From Thermoplasmata archaeon (lineage in GTDB: Archaea; Thermoplasmatota; Thermoplasmata; Thermoplasmatales; GCA-001856825), in assembly GCA_021817415.1 (NCBI GenBank), contig JAKAUZ010000059.1, positions 1-36,235 of the forward strand: 36,235 nucleotides of DNA, written 5' to 3'. Below are positions 15,506 through 24,529 of this stretch, one piece after another. Below the pieces are notes generated by a model that did not search any database, had not been told where the DNA came from, and saw only the letters and a list, made by a program, of their open reading frames with translations. Numbering within the stretch: the stretch's first letter is position 1; every line of letters begins with the position of its first letter. The translations under genes were made by a program, and so were the position numbers.

Positions 15506-16796
15506 GTAAAACCTCTGATGACTCTTGCACGCCTTCAGACAAAGTTGGATGCGGGTGGATTGTCATTCCTATATCATCTGCTGTCAGACCTGCTTCGATC
15601 GCTATGGATATCTCGCTAATCAATTCGGAAGCTCTTGGAAGGACGAATGCTCCTCCTCTTACATGGTCATTTTCATCCGTGTAAACCCTGTAAATACCCT
15701 GGGGGGCATTCATCCCCAGGGCCCTTCCATTTGCTGCCAGAGGGAAGTTTCCAAATTTAGGTGTCTTTTCCCCGGTGATTGCTATTTCCGGATCAGAATA
15801 TATGACGAATGGCATTGCCCTGTAGTCGATGATCGAATCAATCCCAGAAATATTGTCTGCTGCAACTTTCGCATCGTAGAACGCCTTGTGCGCGAGCAGT
15901 GGCTGCCCGCTGACATCCCCTACTGCATATACTCCCGGGATGTTAGTTTTCTTTCTATTGTCAGTTTTCACAAACTTTCCATCCATATTAATACCAAGAT
16001 TCTCCAATCCTATTCCCTTGGTGTTAGGTTCCCTGCCAACCGTAAGCAGGACAATTTCAGACTTCAGCACGCTGCCGTCTGCCAGTGTGACTTCATAACC
16101 CTCTCTTTTCTCCACTTTCTCCACCCTGGTCGATACTTTGACTTCTATTCCAAGAGAAGAAAGTCTTCTATCAACGAATCTGGTCAGATCAGGATCCGTC
16201 CCGGGCAGGATTGATGGCATCATTTCTATGATGGTAACTTCAGCCCCCAATTTTCTGAATGCCGTGCCAAGTTCAATTCCTATATATCCTCCGCCTATTA
16301 TTATAAGTGATTTCGGGATGTGATCTATGTCAAGTATCTCCCTGTTGAATAATGATGAATCCATCATCTTGATTCTTGTCGGGACTGAACCCGTAGCAAT
16401 CACAAGATTGGAAGCTGTATATAATTCCTCTCCGACCTTGACGGTATTTTTGTCCATTATGAAAGCGTGGCCCTTCACGATGTCACCCCCATAACTTCTT
16501 ACTAGTTTCTCTACACCTGACGTGAGCTTATTTATCATTCCCCACTTCCATTCCTGCCATTTCTTCAAGTCCAGTTTTACCGAAATGTCCACCCCGGGCA
16601 TTTCCTTGAGGTATTGAATTGAGTCGGCAAGCTCAATTATAGCCTTGCTCGGAATACAGCCATAATTGAGACACTCGCCCCCTATCTTGTTCTCTTCAAT
16701 CAGCAGTGCTTTCTTTCCATTCTGCCCCAGTCTTATCGCTGTAGCGTACCCTCCAGGACCACCGCCGATAATAATAGCATCATATTCCATCTTCAC
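15471..16796 (-). CDS. lpdA: Dihydrolipoyl dehydrogenase (E3)
   Basis: A 441-residue flavoprotein disulfide reductase. FAD motif GGGPGG (11-16), redox-active Cys42/Cys47 in GGECLNYGCIPSKA, NAD motif GGGYIGIELG, the second FAD motif YAVGDVSG, and the C-terminal HPHPTLSEG catalytic histidine segment. It reoxidises dihydrolipoamide on E2 and makes NADH. The coding frame opens with GTG at 16796 overlapping the E2 stop as GTGA; an ATG two codons later (16790) is an alternative. Its 3' end overlaps lipB. Somewhat shorter than bacterial E3 (about 460-475), as usual in Thermoplasmata. Confidence 0.95.
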   Translation of the reverse strand: MKMEYDAIIIGGGPGGYATAIRLGQNGKKALLIEENKIGGECLNYGCIPSKAIIELADSIQYLKEMPGVDISVKLDLKKWQEWKWGMINKLTSGVEKLVRSYGGDIVKGHAFIMDKNTVKVGEELYTASNLVIATGSVPTRIKMMDSSLFNREILDIDHIPKSLIIIGGGYIGIELGTAFRKLGAEVTIIEMMPSILPGTDPDLTRFVDRRLSSLGIEVKVSTRVEKVEKREGYEVTLADGSVLKSEIVLLTVGREPNTKGIGLENLGINMDGKFVKTDNRKKTNIPGVYAVGDVSGQPLLAHKAFYDAKVAADNISGIDSIIDYRAMPFVIYSDPEIAITGEKTPKFGNFPLAANGRALGMNAPQGIYRVYTDENDHVRGGAFVLPRASELISEISIAIEAGLTADDIGMTIHPHPTLSEGVQESSEVLHGRALHYKSSR

Positions 16797-17947
16797 ACCA
16801 TCACTGTAACTGGAACTTCAAGATATTTTTTCACTTTGACTATGAACCTGGCCGCCATTGCTCCATCAACAAGTCTGTGGTCAGCAGAGAGAGTTATGTA
16901 CATTAATTTTCCATTTGGCAACTCCCTTACCCTATGCACTCCAAGGATTGCGACCTCAGGATAATTTATTATAGGAGTTGAAAAGATTCCTCCAATTGAA
17001 CCGACGTTTGTTACTGTGAATGTGGAATCCCTCACCTCTTCCAGTTTCAACTTTCCTTCCCTTGCTTTTGATGCCAGGACTTCAATTTCTTTACCTATCT
17101 CGCTGACAGACTTATTGTCTGCATCCTTGACCACCACAACGGTCAGTCCTTCGGGCGTATCTACTGCCACCCCTATGTTGTAATACTTCAATAATTCATA
17201 TCGGCCATTTTCAAGTGAACGGGCATTCAGATACGGGTACTCCTTCAGTGCAAGAACTGCGGCTTTGACGAAGAATGGTGTGAACGAAACTGTTATCCCG
17301 GACTCCTTCAGGGTTCCCCTCAATTTGACCAATTCTGAGACGTCAACCTCTTCTGCAACGGAATAATGAGGTATTGAGTGTTTGGATTTTGTCATCTTTT
17401 CAGAAATTATCCTTCTCAACCCTTTCATTTCCATAATTTCTGATTTCTTCCCGGCAGGAACGACAGTTTCTTCCTGTGCTGTCATCTCAATTTTTTCCTT
17501 CCTGATGTCGTATTGATCCAGATCTTCCTTTGTAATTCTGCCGCCTGGTCCTGTACCCCTGACAGTCGACAGATCAATTCCTTTCTCTCTTGCAATTCTT
17601 CTTATTCCTGGCGGGGCAAGCACCCCTTCATTGGTAATAATTTCAGCTGGTGGTGGAACGGGAATACTTTCGTTCCTTTCCGGCCCTTTGGTGCCCTCCG
17701 GAATACCAGCTTCCGACCCTCCGATGTCGATAAGAGGGGAACCAACCTTGGCTATTTCCCCTTCCTTGTAATATAATTTTGTGACCGGCCCGTTGAAAGG
17801 CGATGGTATCTGGACGGTGACTTTGTCAGTCATGACCTCCACAATTATGTCATCCTTCCTTACTGACTCACCTTCCTTGACGTTCCACTTAACTATCTCT
17901 CCTTCCTGAATTCCTTCTCCAATATCTGGTAATTTGAAAGTTGCCAT
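16793..17947 (-). CDS. Dihydrolipoamide acyltransferase (E2) of a 2-oxoacid dehydrogenase complex
   Basis: A 384-residue E2 with one lipoyl domain: Lys42 in EVMTDKVTVQ is the lipoylation site. Next comes a flexible acidic/Pro-rich linker, the peripheral-subunit-binding domain (about residues 113-147, PGIRRIAREKGIDLSTVRG), and the acyltransferase core ending in SADHRLVDGAM with His357 and Asp361. It forms the structural core and carries acyl groups between E1 and E3. The ATG at 17947 has a TGAGGTGA SD just upstream; the in-frame GTG at 17956 overlaps that SD and is unlikely. A single lipoyl domain fits the Thermoplasma-type complex. Confidence 0.95.
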   Translation of the reverse strand: MATFKLPDIGEGIQEGEIVKWNVKEGESVRKDDIIVEVMTDKVTVQIPSPFNGPVTKLYYKEGEIAKVGSPLIDIGGSEAGIPEGTKGPERNESIPVPPPAEIITNEGVLAPPGIRRIAREKGIDLSTVRGTGPGGRITKEDLDQYDIRKEKIEMTAQEETVVPAGKKSEIMEMKGLRRIISEKMTKSKHSIPHYSVAEEVDVSELVKLRGTLKESGITVSFTPFFVKAAVLALKEYPYLNARSLENGRYELLKYYNIGVAVDTPEGLTVVVVKDADNKSVSEIGKEIEVLASKAREGKLKLEEVRDSTFTVTNVGSIGGIFSTPIINYPEVAILGVHRVRELPNGKLMYITLSADHRLVDGAMAARFIVKVKKYLEVPVTVMV

Positions 17948-17957
17948 ACTTTTCACC

Positions 17958-18923
17958 TCAATAGTTTTTTACCTTACTAATTGCATCCATTATTCTTCTT
18001 TCATCCGGTAAGTAAAGTTCCTCGTAGATATAAGGGAATGGAATGTCTGGACCAGTAACCCTTATTATGGGAGCAAGCAGGTAATCCATTGCTCTCTCTG
18101 AAATCAAAGCAGATATCTCCGCCCCCATTCCCAGAGTTCTTGGGGCTTCATGCACTATCACGACCCTCCCCGTCTTTTTAACCGAGCTTATAATCGCATC
18201 AATATCCATTGGGAGCAGGGTCCTGAGGTCTATCACGTCCGCATTCACTCTATTTTTGGTGATGGTATCGACTACTGTGCTCACCATGCTTCCATAAGTA
18301 ATGACCGTAACGTCACTTCCCTCCTTGAGAAGTGCAGCCTTCCCTATTTCTATCCTGTAAAGTTCTTCTGGAACTTCGCTTTTTATTGAACGGTAAACCC
18401 TCTTTGGCTCAAGAAATATTACCGGGTCCCCTGATTCAAAAGATGACACCAACAATCCTTTTGCGTCGTAAGGGTTAGAAGGTGTCACTACTTTAAGACC
18501 GCTTGTATGCACAAAATAAGATTCTCCACTTTGCGAATGATATAGTCCGCCCCTCACCCCACCGCCATATGGCGTCCGTATGACCAGTGGGACGGAAAAT
18601 TGGTTTCCGGTCCTGTATCTGATTTTTGCAATCTGGTTCACTATCTGGTCAAATGCAGGAAATATGAAATCCTGGAACTGAATTTCTACAATTGGCCTGA
18701 GACCATACATTGCCATTCCTGCTCCCATCCCTACTATACCCAGTTCATTCAGCGGGGTGTCAAGAACTCGTCCCTCTCCATATTTATTTTGAAGACCCTC
18801 TGTTACCCTGAAGACTCCTCCATTCTTCCCGATGTCTTCTCCAAGTAGTATCACATTTTGGTTCTCAGCCATTAATACGTCGAGAGTCTGGTTGAGTGAC
18901 TGAACCATTGTCTTTAGAGTCAT
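17958..18923 (-). CDS. 2-oxoacid dehydrogenase E1 beta subunit
   Basis: A 321-residue E1 beta subunit of the branched-chain/pyruvate type. It has the ILLGEDIGKNGGVFRVTEGL segment, an N-terminal thiamine-binding Glu region, RTPYGGGVRGG-x-YHSQSGE, and the C-terminal LLPMDIDAI domain. Together with E1 alpha it decarboxylates 2-oxoacids and reductively acylates the E2 lipoyl group. I start at the ATG at 18923 because it overlaps the E1 alpha stop as ATGA and has a GAGGT SD; the upstream in-frame start at 18956 would add 11 residues of E1 alpha antiphase sequence. The E2 ATG follows 10 nt after its stop. Confidence 0.95.
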   Translation of the reverse strand: MTLKTMVQSLNQTLDVLMAENQNVILLGEDIGKNGGVFRVTEGLQNKYGEGRVLDTPLNELGIVGMGAGMAMYGLRPIVEIQFQDFIFPAFDQIVNQIAKIRYRTGNQFSVPLVIRTPYGGGVRGGLYHSQSGESYFVHTSGLKVVTPSNPYDAKGLLVSSFESGDPVIFLEPKRVYRSIKSEVPEELYRIEIGKAALLKEGSDVTVITYGSMVSTVVDTITKNRVNADVIDLRTLLPMDIDAIISSVKKTGRVVIVHEAPRTLGMGAEISALISERAMDYLLAPIIRVTGPDIPFPYIYEELYLPDERRIMDAISKVKNY

Positions 18924-19927
18924 AATATCGACCTCTTTTCCTCTTCCTGAATCCACGCCGGTTCTGAATATAAATCTTCGAAGATGGATTCCGGTTCGGG
19001 CTTTGGGATCTTCCTTCTCTCTTCAATTACTGCATCCATCTCCTCTCTTGCTCTTCTCTTGATCTCTGAGATCTGGGCTTCGTTTATCATACCCATAGAG
19101 AGCATGAGCTTTTCCAGTCTTCTGATCGGGTCGTTATCGCTCCCGTCCGTTATTTCATCCACCCTGTATTTCTTTGGGTCATCGGAAGTGGAATGTGCAC
19201 CCATCCTATAGGTAACTCCTTCTATCAAGTAAGGCCCCTTTCCTGATCTTACATAATCCATTGCCTCTGAGATGCCGTTTAATGATGAGATCAGGTCATT
19301 ACCATCAACCCTCTTGCCGGGCATCCCATACGCATCCGCCTTCCTGTATATGTCTGCAACAGTTTGTTTCTTGGTTGGCAGGGAAATCGCCCACCCATTG
19401 TTTTCACAGATGAAGAGTACTTTGAGATTGAATACGGCCGCAAAGTTCATTGCAGCATGAAAATCAGAGGTCGATGTGGCACCGTCCCCAAAATTAGCTA
19501 CCACTATTCCTTCTTCCTTTCTGTATTTCAGTGCGTATGCTGCGCCTGTTGCAAGTGGCAGATGGGCACCAACTGGACTCTGAATCGTTGAGAAATTATA
19601 TTCCTTGAAGGAAAAATGGTCTGGCATCTGCCTCCCCTTTTCGATATCAGCTTGGTTTCCCAGCATCTGGTCCAGTATTTTTGAGACTGGAATGCCCATC
19701 TTCATCAGCAGGGAAAAATCCCTGTAATAACCAAAAATGATATCCTCCTTGTGGAGCAGCATCCCAATTGCGGTTTGAAGTATCTCCTGCCCCTCTGATG
19801 GGACGTGGAATCCTATTATACCCTGTCTCTGTGCGTTGACTACCTTGATGTCCAGAGTCCTGGAACGGACTGCGTTTTCATAAGCGGACAGAATCTGATC
19901 ATTGCTGAGACTACCTATAGGACTCAT
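18920..19927 (-). CDS. 2-oxoacid dehydrogenase E1 alpha subunit, branched-chain type
   Basis: A 335-residue thiamine diphosphate subunit. The ThDP/Mg motif is NFGDGATSTSDF running to CENNGWAI (about residues 146-180). The later loop GAHSTSDDP resembles the HSTSDD phosphorylation-site loop of branched-chain 2-oxoacid dehydrogenase E1 alpha, which favours branched-chain 2-oxoacids as substrates; activity on pyruvate is not excluded. The Thermoplasma homologue operon has been reported to encode such a complex. The ATG at 19927 lies 1 nt after the lipA stop with an AGGAGG SD 7-8 nt upstream, so the longer frame from 19981, lying inside lipA, is rejected. Confidence 0.95.
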   Translation of the reverse strand: MSPIGSLSNDQILSAYENAVRSRTLDIKVVNAQRQGIIGFHVPSEGQEILQTAIGMLLHKEDIIFGYYRDFSLLMKMGIPVSKILDQMLGNQADIEKGRQMPDHFSFKEYNFSTIQSPVGAHLPLATGAAYALKYRKEEGIVVANFGDGATSTSDFHAAMNFAAVFNLKVLFICENNGWAISLPTKKQTVADIYRKADAYGMPGKRVDGNDLISSLNGISEAMDYVRSGKGPYLIEGVTYRMGAHSTSDDPKKYRVDEITDGSDNDPIRRLEKLMLSMGMINEAQISEIKRRAREEMDAVIEERRKIPKPEPESIFEDLYSEPAWIQEEEKRSIL

Positions 19928-19928
19928 T

Positions 19929-20771
19929 TCATCCCCTCCTGAGTGCGAATGCCTCCGCAGCACGATATGAGGTCCTGACAAGAGGGCCGGAAGCTACGAA
20001 TGAGAACCCCATCTTGTAGCCTTCGTCCTCGAACATCCTGAATCTTTCACTACTTGAGTATTCGGTGACTGGAAGCTGCATCCTTGATGGCCTGAGGTAC
20101 TGCCCGACCGTCAGAATTTCGACTCCCGCCTCCCTCAGGTCCCTCATTGTTTCCCTCACCTCATCATCACTCTCACCCAATCCTACCATTATTGAACTCT
20201 TCGTAAGGAAACCCCTGGAGCCGATGAATTTCAATACGTTCAAGGACTGGTCGTAAGTTGCCCTGTGATCCCTTACGAAAGGAGTGAGCCTTCTCACGGT
20301 CTCCACGTTGTGTGCAATAACTGCAGGTTTTTCCACCAGTATATTCTCTATCTGATCCTTCCTTCCCTGGAAATCTGGAATCAGGACCTCTACCTTGACC
20401 CCAAGTTTCTTCACCTCCCTTATAACATTTGCAAAGTGGGCTGAACCACCATCCGGAAGGTCATCTCTATCCACTGACGTAATGACTACGTATCTCAATT
20501 TCATGTCCCTTACTGCATTTGCAACATTAATGGATTCATCGGGGTCTAGCGGCTGAGTATGGCCGTGGGTGACTGAACAGAATCTGCAGTTCCTAGAGCA
20601 GTTCTTTCCCATTATCATGAAAGTCGCAGTACCTGAAGTCCAGCATTCAGAAATGTTCGGGCACCTTGCTTCCTCGCATACAGTGTGGAGATTAAAATTT
20701 CTCACCTCTTCCCTCACTTCAAAATAGGATTCCTCAGTTGGCAGCCTGACCTTTACGTAATCTGGCCTCAT
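19929..20771 (-). CDS. lipA: LipA, lipoyl synthase
   Basis: A 280-residue radical SAM enzyme. Cys32, 37, 43 (CX4CX5C) bind the auxiliary cluster that donates sulfur; Cys58, 62, 65 (CX3CX2C, CSRNCRFC) bind the SAM cluster. VITSVDRDDLPDGG and RTSYRAAE are family signatures. It inserts two sulfurs into the octanoyl chain on the lipoyl domain. Length and motifs are typical of bacterial LipA and unlike the archaeal LipS1/LipS2 pair. As the first gene of the operon it has a TATA-like box 26 nt upstream and therefore a leaderless ATG at 20771. Order lipA-E1alpha-E1beta-E2-E3-lipB places cofactor synthesis at both ends of the complex genes. Confidence 0.95.
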   Translation of the reverse strand: MRPDYVKVRLPTEESYFEVREEVRNFNLHTVCEEARCPNISECWTSGTATFMIMGKNCSRNCRFCSVTHGHTQPLDPDESINVANAVRDMKLRYVVITSVDRDDLPDGGSAHFANVIREVKKLGVKVEVLIPDFQGRKDQIENILVEKPAVIAHNVETVRRLTPFVRDHRATYDQSLNVLKFIGSRGFLTKSSIMVGLGESDDEVRETMRDLREAGVEILTVGQYLRPSRMQLPVTEYSSSERFRMFEDEGYKMGFSFVASGPLVRTSYRAAEAFALRRG

Positions 20772-20790
20772 TATATGGAAGTTCCTAATG

Positions 20791-20802
20791 CATTTAAAAT
20801 TT
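20791..20802 (-). promoter_or_regulatory. TATA-like box of the lipA operon
   Basis: AAAATTTTAAAT on the minus strand centred about 26 nt from the ATG at 20771; predicts leaderless lipA. Confidence 0.55.
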
Positions 20803-20860
20803 TTCTGTCATGGTTTAAAATCATAGGAAATCCTAAATCTCGGGATTCGCTCCGTTATTT

Positions 20861-21781
20861 GTGCGTCACGTTGATGGTACAATGCCTGCAAACTGGAAAT
20901 TCTCCTGGAATTCAAATCACAAAGAAATAGTTGAGATAGAGATAGGTGAAGAGGTCAGGATAGATATTCCTGATTCGTCTTCTCTCCAGATACAGGAAGA
21001 CTGGACTCATAAGGACCTTGACAAAATTGACTGGAACAGGGTTGATTCACTGGTCGGTCCAGTAAAGGTGAATGGAATTCAAAAAGGAGAAACTGTCAGA
21101 ATAGATATTATCGACCTGTCAGTGGGTAAGTGGGGCTGGTCAGCAATTCTCAGAGATTTCGGTTTTCTAAAGAATAGGTATGAGCAAACGCTGGTGATCT
21201 GGGACATCGGCAAAGAATCTGCCAGCGCGAGAGATGGGTTCCTCGACGGAATCAAGATACCGTTGAGGCCGATGATAGGCATTCTGGGGACGATGCCAGC
21301 AGAAGGAGAATTCCCCGTGATACCTCCTCAGTCTTTTGGAGGTAACTTGGACAATAAATACCTGAGGAAAGGTGCCTCGATTTATTTACCATCAGGAAAG
21401 GAAGGGGCAATGTTTGCAATCTCCGATCCGCATGCTTCCCAGGGGAACGGAGAGGTATGTGGAACCGGTATAGAGACTTCGGCTACTGCAACTTTAAGTG
21501 TATCAAAATCAAAACATTCCTTCAAATTCCCGGTACTGGAAAGCCATAACTTTGAGAATGAGGACGTAGTGGTGTTCACTGGAATTGCGAGTGATATGCA
21601 CGAAGCGCTCCATCTTGCACTGACAAATTTTATATCCACCGCAGAAAGGTCGGGAATCGATGCAAGGGAGGCATATGTACTTGCAAGTGTTGCAGGTGAT
21701 TTTGAGATTGCTGAGGCGGTCGATGAACCAAACCTGGAGGTCTCATTGAAAATTAGCAAGGATCTGTTCTTCTTCAACTGA
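20861..21781 (+). CDS. Acetamidase/formamidase family protein
   Basis: A 306-residue member of the acetamidase/formamidase (FmdA/AmdA) family. Diagnostic segments are HVDGT near the start, GPVKVNGIQKGETVRIDI-ID, the LRPMIGILGTMPAEGEFPVIPPQSFGGNLD core, and SDPHASQGNGEVCGTGIE, matching the DCH-xQGDGE-x-C family motif with Asp-Pro-His replacing the usual Asp-Cys-His. These enzymes hydrolyse small amides to ammonia plus an acid. Translation appears to begin at the GTG at 20861; no ATG precedes the conserved HVDGT segment in frame. The gene is divergent from lipA and monocistronic. The real substrate may differ from formamide or acetamide. Confidence 0.85.
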   Translation: MRHVDGTMPANWKFSWNSNHKEIVEIEIGEEVRIDIPDSSSLQIQEDWTHKDLDKIDWNRVDSLVGPVKVNGIQKGETVRIDIIDLSVGKWGWSAILRDFGFLKNRYEQTLVIWDIGKESASARDGFLDGIKIPLRPMIGILGTMPAEGEFPVIPPQSFGGNLDNKYLRKGASIYLPSGKEGAMFAISDPHASQGNGEVCGTGIETSATATLSVSKSKHSFKFPVLESHNFENEDVVVFTGIASDMHEALHLALTNFISTAERSGIDAREAYVLASVAGDFEIAEAVDEPNLEVSLKISKDLFFFN

Positions 21782-21794
21782 GTCTGGAAATTGA

Positions 21795-21806
21795 GAAAGT
21801 ATAAGT
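21795..21806 (+). promoter_or_regulatory. TATA-like box of the helical protein-XPB-Bax1 operon
   Basis: AAAGTATAAG centred near 21801, about 24-27 nt before the twin ATGs at 21825 and 21828; predicts leaderless translation. Confidence 0.5.
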
Positions 21807-21824
21807 TTTATCGCAGGATCAAGA

Positions 21825-23210
21825 ATGATGAAGAATACTCCTCCTGTGTTATCGTTGCTGGAAATGACGGGGGAAAACAATATTGACGCGAAGATAAATT
21901 ACATGATCTACAGGATTGCCTCAGGGATTACGTTAGAAGAATTCGAACTGAAATTCATTGAGGAAATAATTTCCTACATCAAGAATATTGGGAGCGATGG
22001 AGCTGATATTGGGATATACATGGATTTCGCCAAAATGAATATTGTTGCAGGGAACAGGGAAGTTGCAAGAGCATTGGTTGAGAGACTTGAGGAGGAAATG
22101 TCCAGCGACCTGCTTGACCCCAGTGGAGATGTTTTCTCTGTGTATAGGGAACTGGCCATTCTTGAGTCTCTCTCTTTCATGAAAACAAGTGCGATTGATT
22201 TTTCATTGGAGCTTGTGAGATTCCTTCCCAGGAATAACGATGCTGTTAAACCATCCCTTTTAAACCTAGCAATGACTATTGTCGACACAATCCACATTGA
22301 TCGCTCAAATTTTTCAAATACTGCGTTGGTTCTAGAGATACTTGAGCACATGGGGAGAAAGAAGGATAAGGATGCTTTCAGAGGGGCAATTGCCAGAAAG
22401 ATGCTGATGAGAAATGAAGTGTTTTCCACTCTGGACCTGGAAATGGTGAAGTTCGCTGAAACAAAGCTGTTCAGCTTGATTGAAGATAGGTTGGAGAGAG
22501 CATTCACCTCTTCCAGTATAGCTATTGCCAAAGCAAGTATCGGTCGACTTGAAAAAGTGCCGGCTCTCCAGGAGGAGGCAATGGAACAGATCAAATTGAT
22601 CAAGAGCTATTTCCCTGGAAAATCGTCAAGACTGAGTCTAGTCAGGGACCTTGTTCTCCTCGACGTATATGGCAAAATAGGAATGGAAAAGGAGGAGCCA
22701 GAACTGGTTGCCATAATAAAGGAGTCAATTGACAGACTCCTCGCAGATGGAAAGAACGCCGATAAGATGGATGAAATTGTATTTCTATTTATTTCCTCCT
22801 TATTCTCAATCAAAATGGATGGGGTAACAACCGCATCCGGTTACATCAAGTACTCTGATACAATTTTAGAGCGTGCATCTGAGCAGGTCAGAGTCTTGAG
22901 CTATATTAACATGTCAACCTCACTGTCGAGGCAGGGGATGCATGATCTTTCTATGGAATGTGTTAGGAAGGCAGTGAAAATCCTTAAAAAATATGAGCAG
23001 AATGAGCGGGAAAGTGCCTTGGATGAATTGTTCGCACCTTCATTATCAGAGGATTATCTGAATTCATCCAGTGAAGAATTCGTCACTGAAATGATCAGGC
23101 TGATAGAGAACTTGGACGATCAATCGAGAGAGAGGATAGCAAGCGAATTCTTTATGAATCTGTCTCTTCATGCAATAAATAGGAAATTCAATATTGCGGT
23201 GAGTATGTGA
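21825..23210 (+). CDS. All-helical repeat protein encoded with XPB-Bax1, unknown function
   Basis: A 461-residue cytosolic protein that I do not recognise. It is nearly all alpha-helical with regularly spaced amphipathic helices and no enzyme motif, signal peptide or membrane segment, like an alpha-solenoid or TPR array. Its stop overlaps the GTG start of the XPB helicase gene by 4 nt (GTGA), so it is translated and probably functions with XPB and Bax1. A plausible role is a scaffold or regulator of the XPB-Bax1 repair nuclease, but this is inference from operon position only. Twin ATGs at 21825/21828 leave the exact N-terminus one residue uncertain. Confidence 0.75.
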   Translation: MMKNTPPVLSLLEMTGENNIDAKINYMIYRIASGITLEEFELKFIEEIISYIKNIGSDGADIGIYMDFAKMNIVAGNREVARALVERLEEEMSSDLLDPSGDVFSVYRELAILESLSFMKTSAIDFSLELVRFLPRNNDAVKPSLLNLAMTIVDTIHIDRSNFSNTALVLEILEHMGRKKDKDAFRGAIARKMLMRNEVFSTLDLEMVKFAETKLFSLIEDRLERAFTSSSIAIAKASIGRLEKVPALQEEAMEQIKLIKSYFPGKSSRLSLVRDLVLLDVYGKIGMEKEEPELVAIIKESIDRLLADGKNADKMDEIVFLFISSLFSIKMDGVTTASGYIKYSDTILERASEQVRVLSYINMSTSLSRQGMHDLSMECVRKAVKILKKYEQNERESALDELFAPSLSEDYLNSSSEEFVTEMIRLIENLDDQSRERIASEFFMNLSLHAINRKFNIAVSM

Positions 23211-24529
23211 GCACTAAATTGGAGTACCTCAATGGAAGAATAGTCCTGACTACTACTGACCATTCAAGAGAAAATGTTGCTGAAGGATACGAGTATTACT
23301 CATTAGTTCAGAGGTATCCCGGTGCGGAGGACCTTGTTTTTGAGAAGAGAAAATTGGACCTTAAACATACTGAAAAATTGAGACCGTATCAGGTCGATGG
23401 CATGGAAGAATGGGTCAGGAACGGCATGAGAGGAGTCGTTGTCCTTCCCACAGCAGCAGGTAAGACACACATAGCAATTGAGGCTATTTCCAGGGTATCT
23501 GAGCCCGCATTAGTTGTCGTTCCAACTCTTGAACTGTTGAGTCAATGGAAGGTCAAGCTTGAAAGGATTTTTGGAATTGAGGTGGGTCAGATCGGGGGAG
23601 GTGCCAATGACCTGAAAGACGTCACTGTCTCAACGTTTGATTCTGCCTACCTGAAGGCAAAGGAAGTTGGTAACAGGTTCAGGCTTCTCGTGGTTGACGA
23701 GGTTCACCACCTGGCAGCCTCAAAATTCAGGGATATTGCAAGATACTACGCTTCCCCTTACAGGTTGGGGTTAACAGCTACATACGAAAGACCCGACAGG
23801 ATGCAGGAAAGTCTAATTGAGATGTTTGGTGGAAAGATTTTCGAGATGAACTACGACGAGCTTAAAGAGTATCTTTCCGACTTCGAGATAATTAGGGTAC
23901 CAGTAGAACTTGACAGTGATGAGGAGTTAGAATATGAAAGAAATAGGGCTGTCTTCCTGAAATATCTTCGAAGTCATAGAATGAAATTGAGGGGCCCGTG
24001 GGACTTCCAGCGATTCATACTGTCGTCCTGGTCAAATGAGGGAAGAACCGCGCTGATGGCGTGGAGAAGATCACGTGCCATAGCCCTCAACCCCAGGGTG
24101 AAGATTGATGCGCTTCGGTATATTCTTTCTATTAACAGGAATGATAAAACGCTGATATTCACTGATGACACTTCTACTGCATATACAATCTCGAGAGAGT
24201 TCCTCATTCCTGCGATCACCTATCTGACCCCGCTGGACGAAAGGAAGAGGTACCTTGAAATGTTCAGAAACGGTACGGTCAATGCACTCGTGAGTTCAAG
24301 AGTGCTTGACGAGGGAGTAGATGTTCCAGATGCAGCACTTGGAATTATTGTCAGCGGATCAGGAAGTTCAAGGCAGTTTCGGCAGAGGCTGGGTAGGGTG
24401 CTTAGACCCGCTCCAGGAAAGAAGGCCAAAATGTACGAAATTGTTTCCTCTGGCACAACTGAGTACAGAAGCTCAAACAGGAGGAGAAAAGGTGTTCCCA
24501 ATTCAGCTGGTATCAGTGAGGAAGAGTAG
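23207..24529 (+). CDS. xpb: XPB-family DNA repair helicase
   Basis: A 440-residue superfamily 2 helicase. An N-terminal damage-recognition-like domain (about 1-55) precedes the helicase core: motif I PTAAGKT (81-87), motif II DEVHH (164-168), motif III LGLTATYERPDR (187-198), motif VI FRQRLGRVLRP near the C-terminus. The positively charged thumb lies around residues 245-300 (LRSHRMKLRGPWDFQRF). Archaeal XPB pairs with the Bax1 nuclease as a possible nucleotide-excision repair machine. It starts at GTG 23207, overlapping the upstream stop, with a GGTGA SD, and overlaps bax1 by 38 nt. Confidence 0.93.
   Translation: MSTKLEYLNGRIVLTTTDHSRENVAEGYEYYSLVQRYPGAEDLVFEKRKLDLKHTEKLRPYQVDGMEEWVRNGMRGVVVLPTAAGKTHIAIEAISRVSEPALVVVPTLELLSQWKVKLERIFGIEVGQIGGGANDLKDVTVSTFDSAYLKAKEVGNRFRLLVVDEVHHLAASKFRDIARYYASPYRLGLTATYERPDRMQESLIEMFGGKIFEMNYDELKEYLSDFEIIRVPVELDSDEELEYERNRAVFLKYLRSHRMKLRGPWDFQRFILSSWSNEGRTALMAWRRSRAIALNPRVKIDALRYILSINRNDKTLIFTDDTSTAYTISREFLIPAITYLTPLDERKRYLEMFRNGTVNALVSSRVLDEGVDVPDAALGIIVSGSGSSRQFRQRLGRVLRPAPGKKAKMYEIVSSGTTEYRSSNRRRKGVPNSAGISEEE

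Noticed and set aside
15525-16214. 229-codon plus-strand open frame opposite lpdA
   Set aside because: Antisense to a certain E3 gene; composition is not protein-like and no initiation signal is visible.
24321-24491. Upstream extension of bax1 to 24321
   Set aside because: Lies inside XPB helicase motifs in another frame; a GTG with an ideal SD lies downstream.
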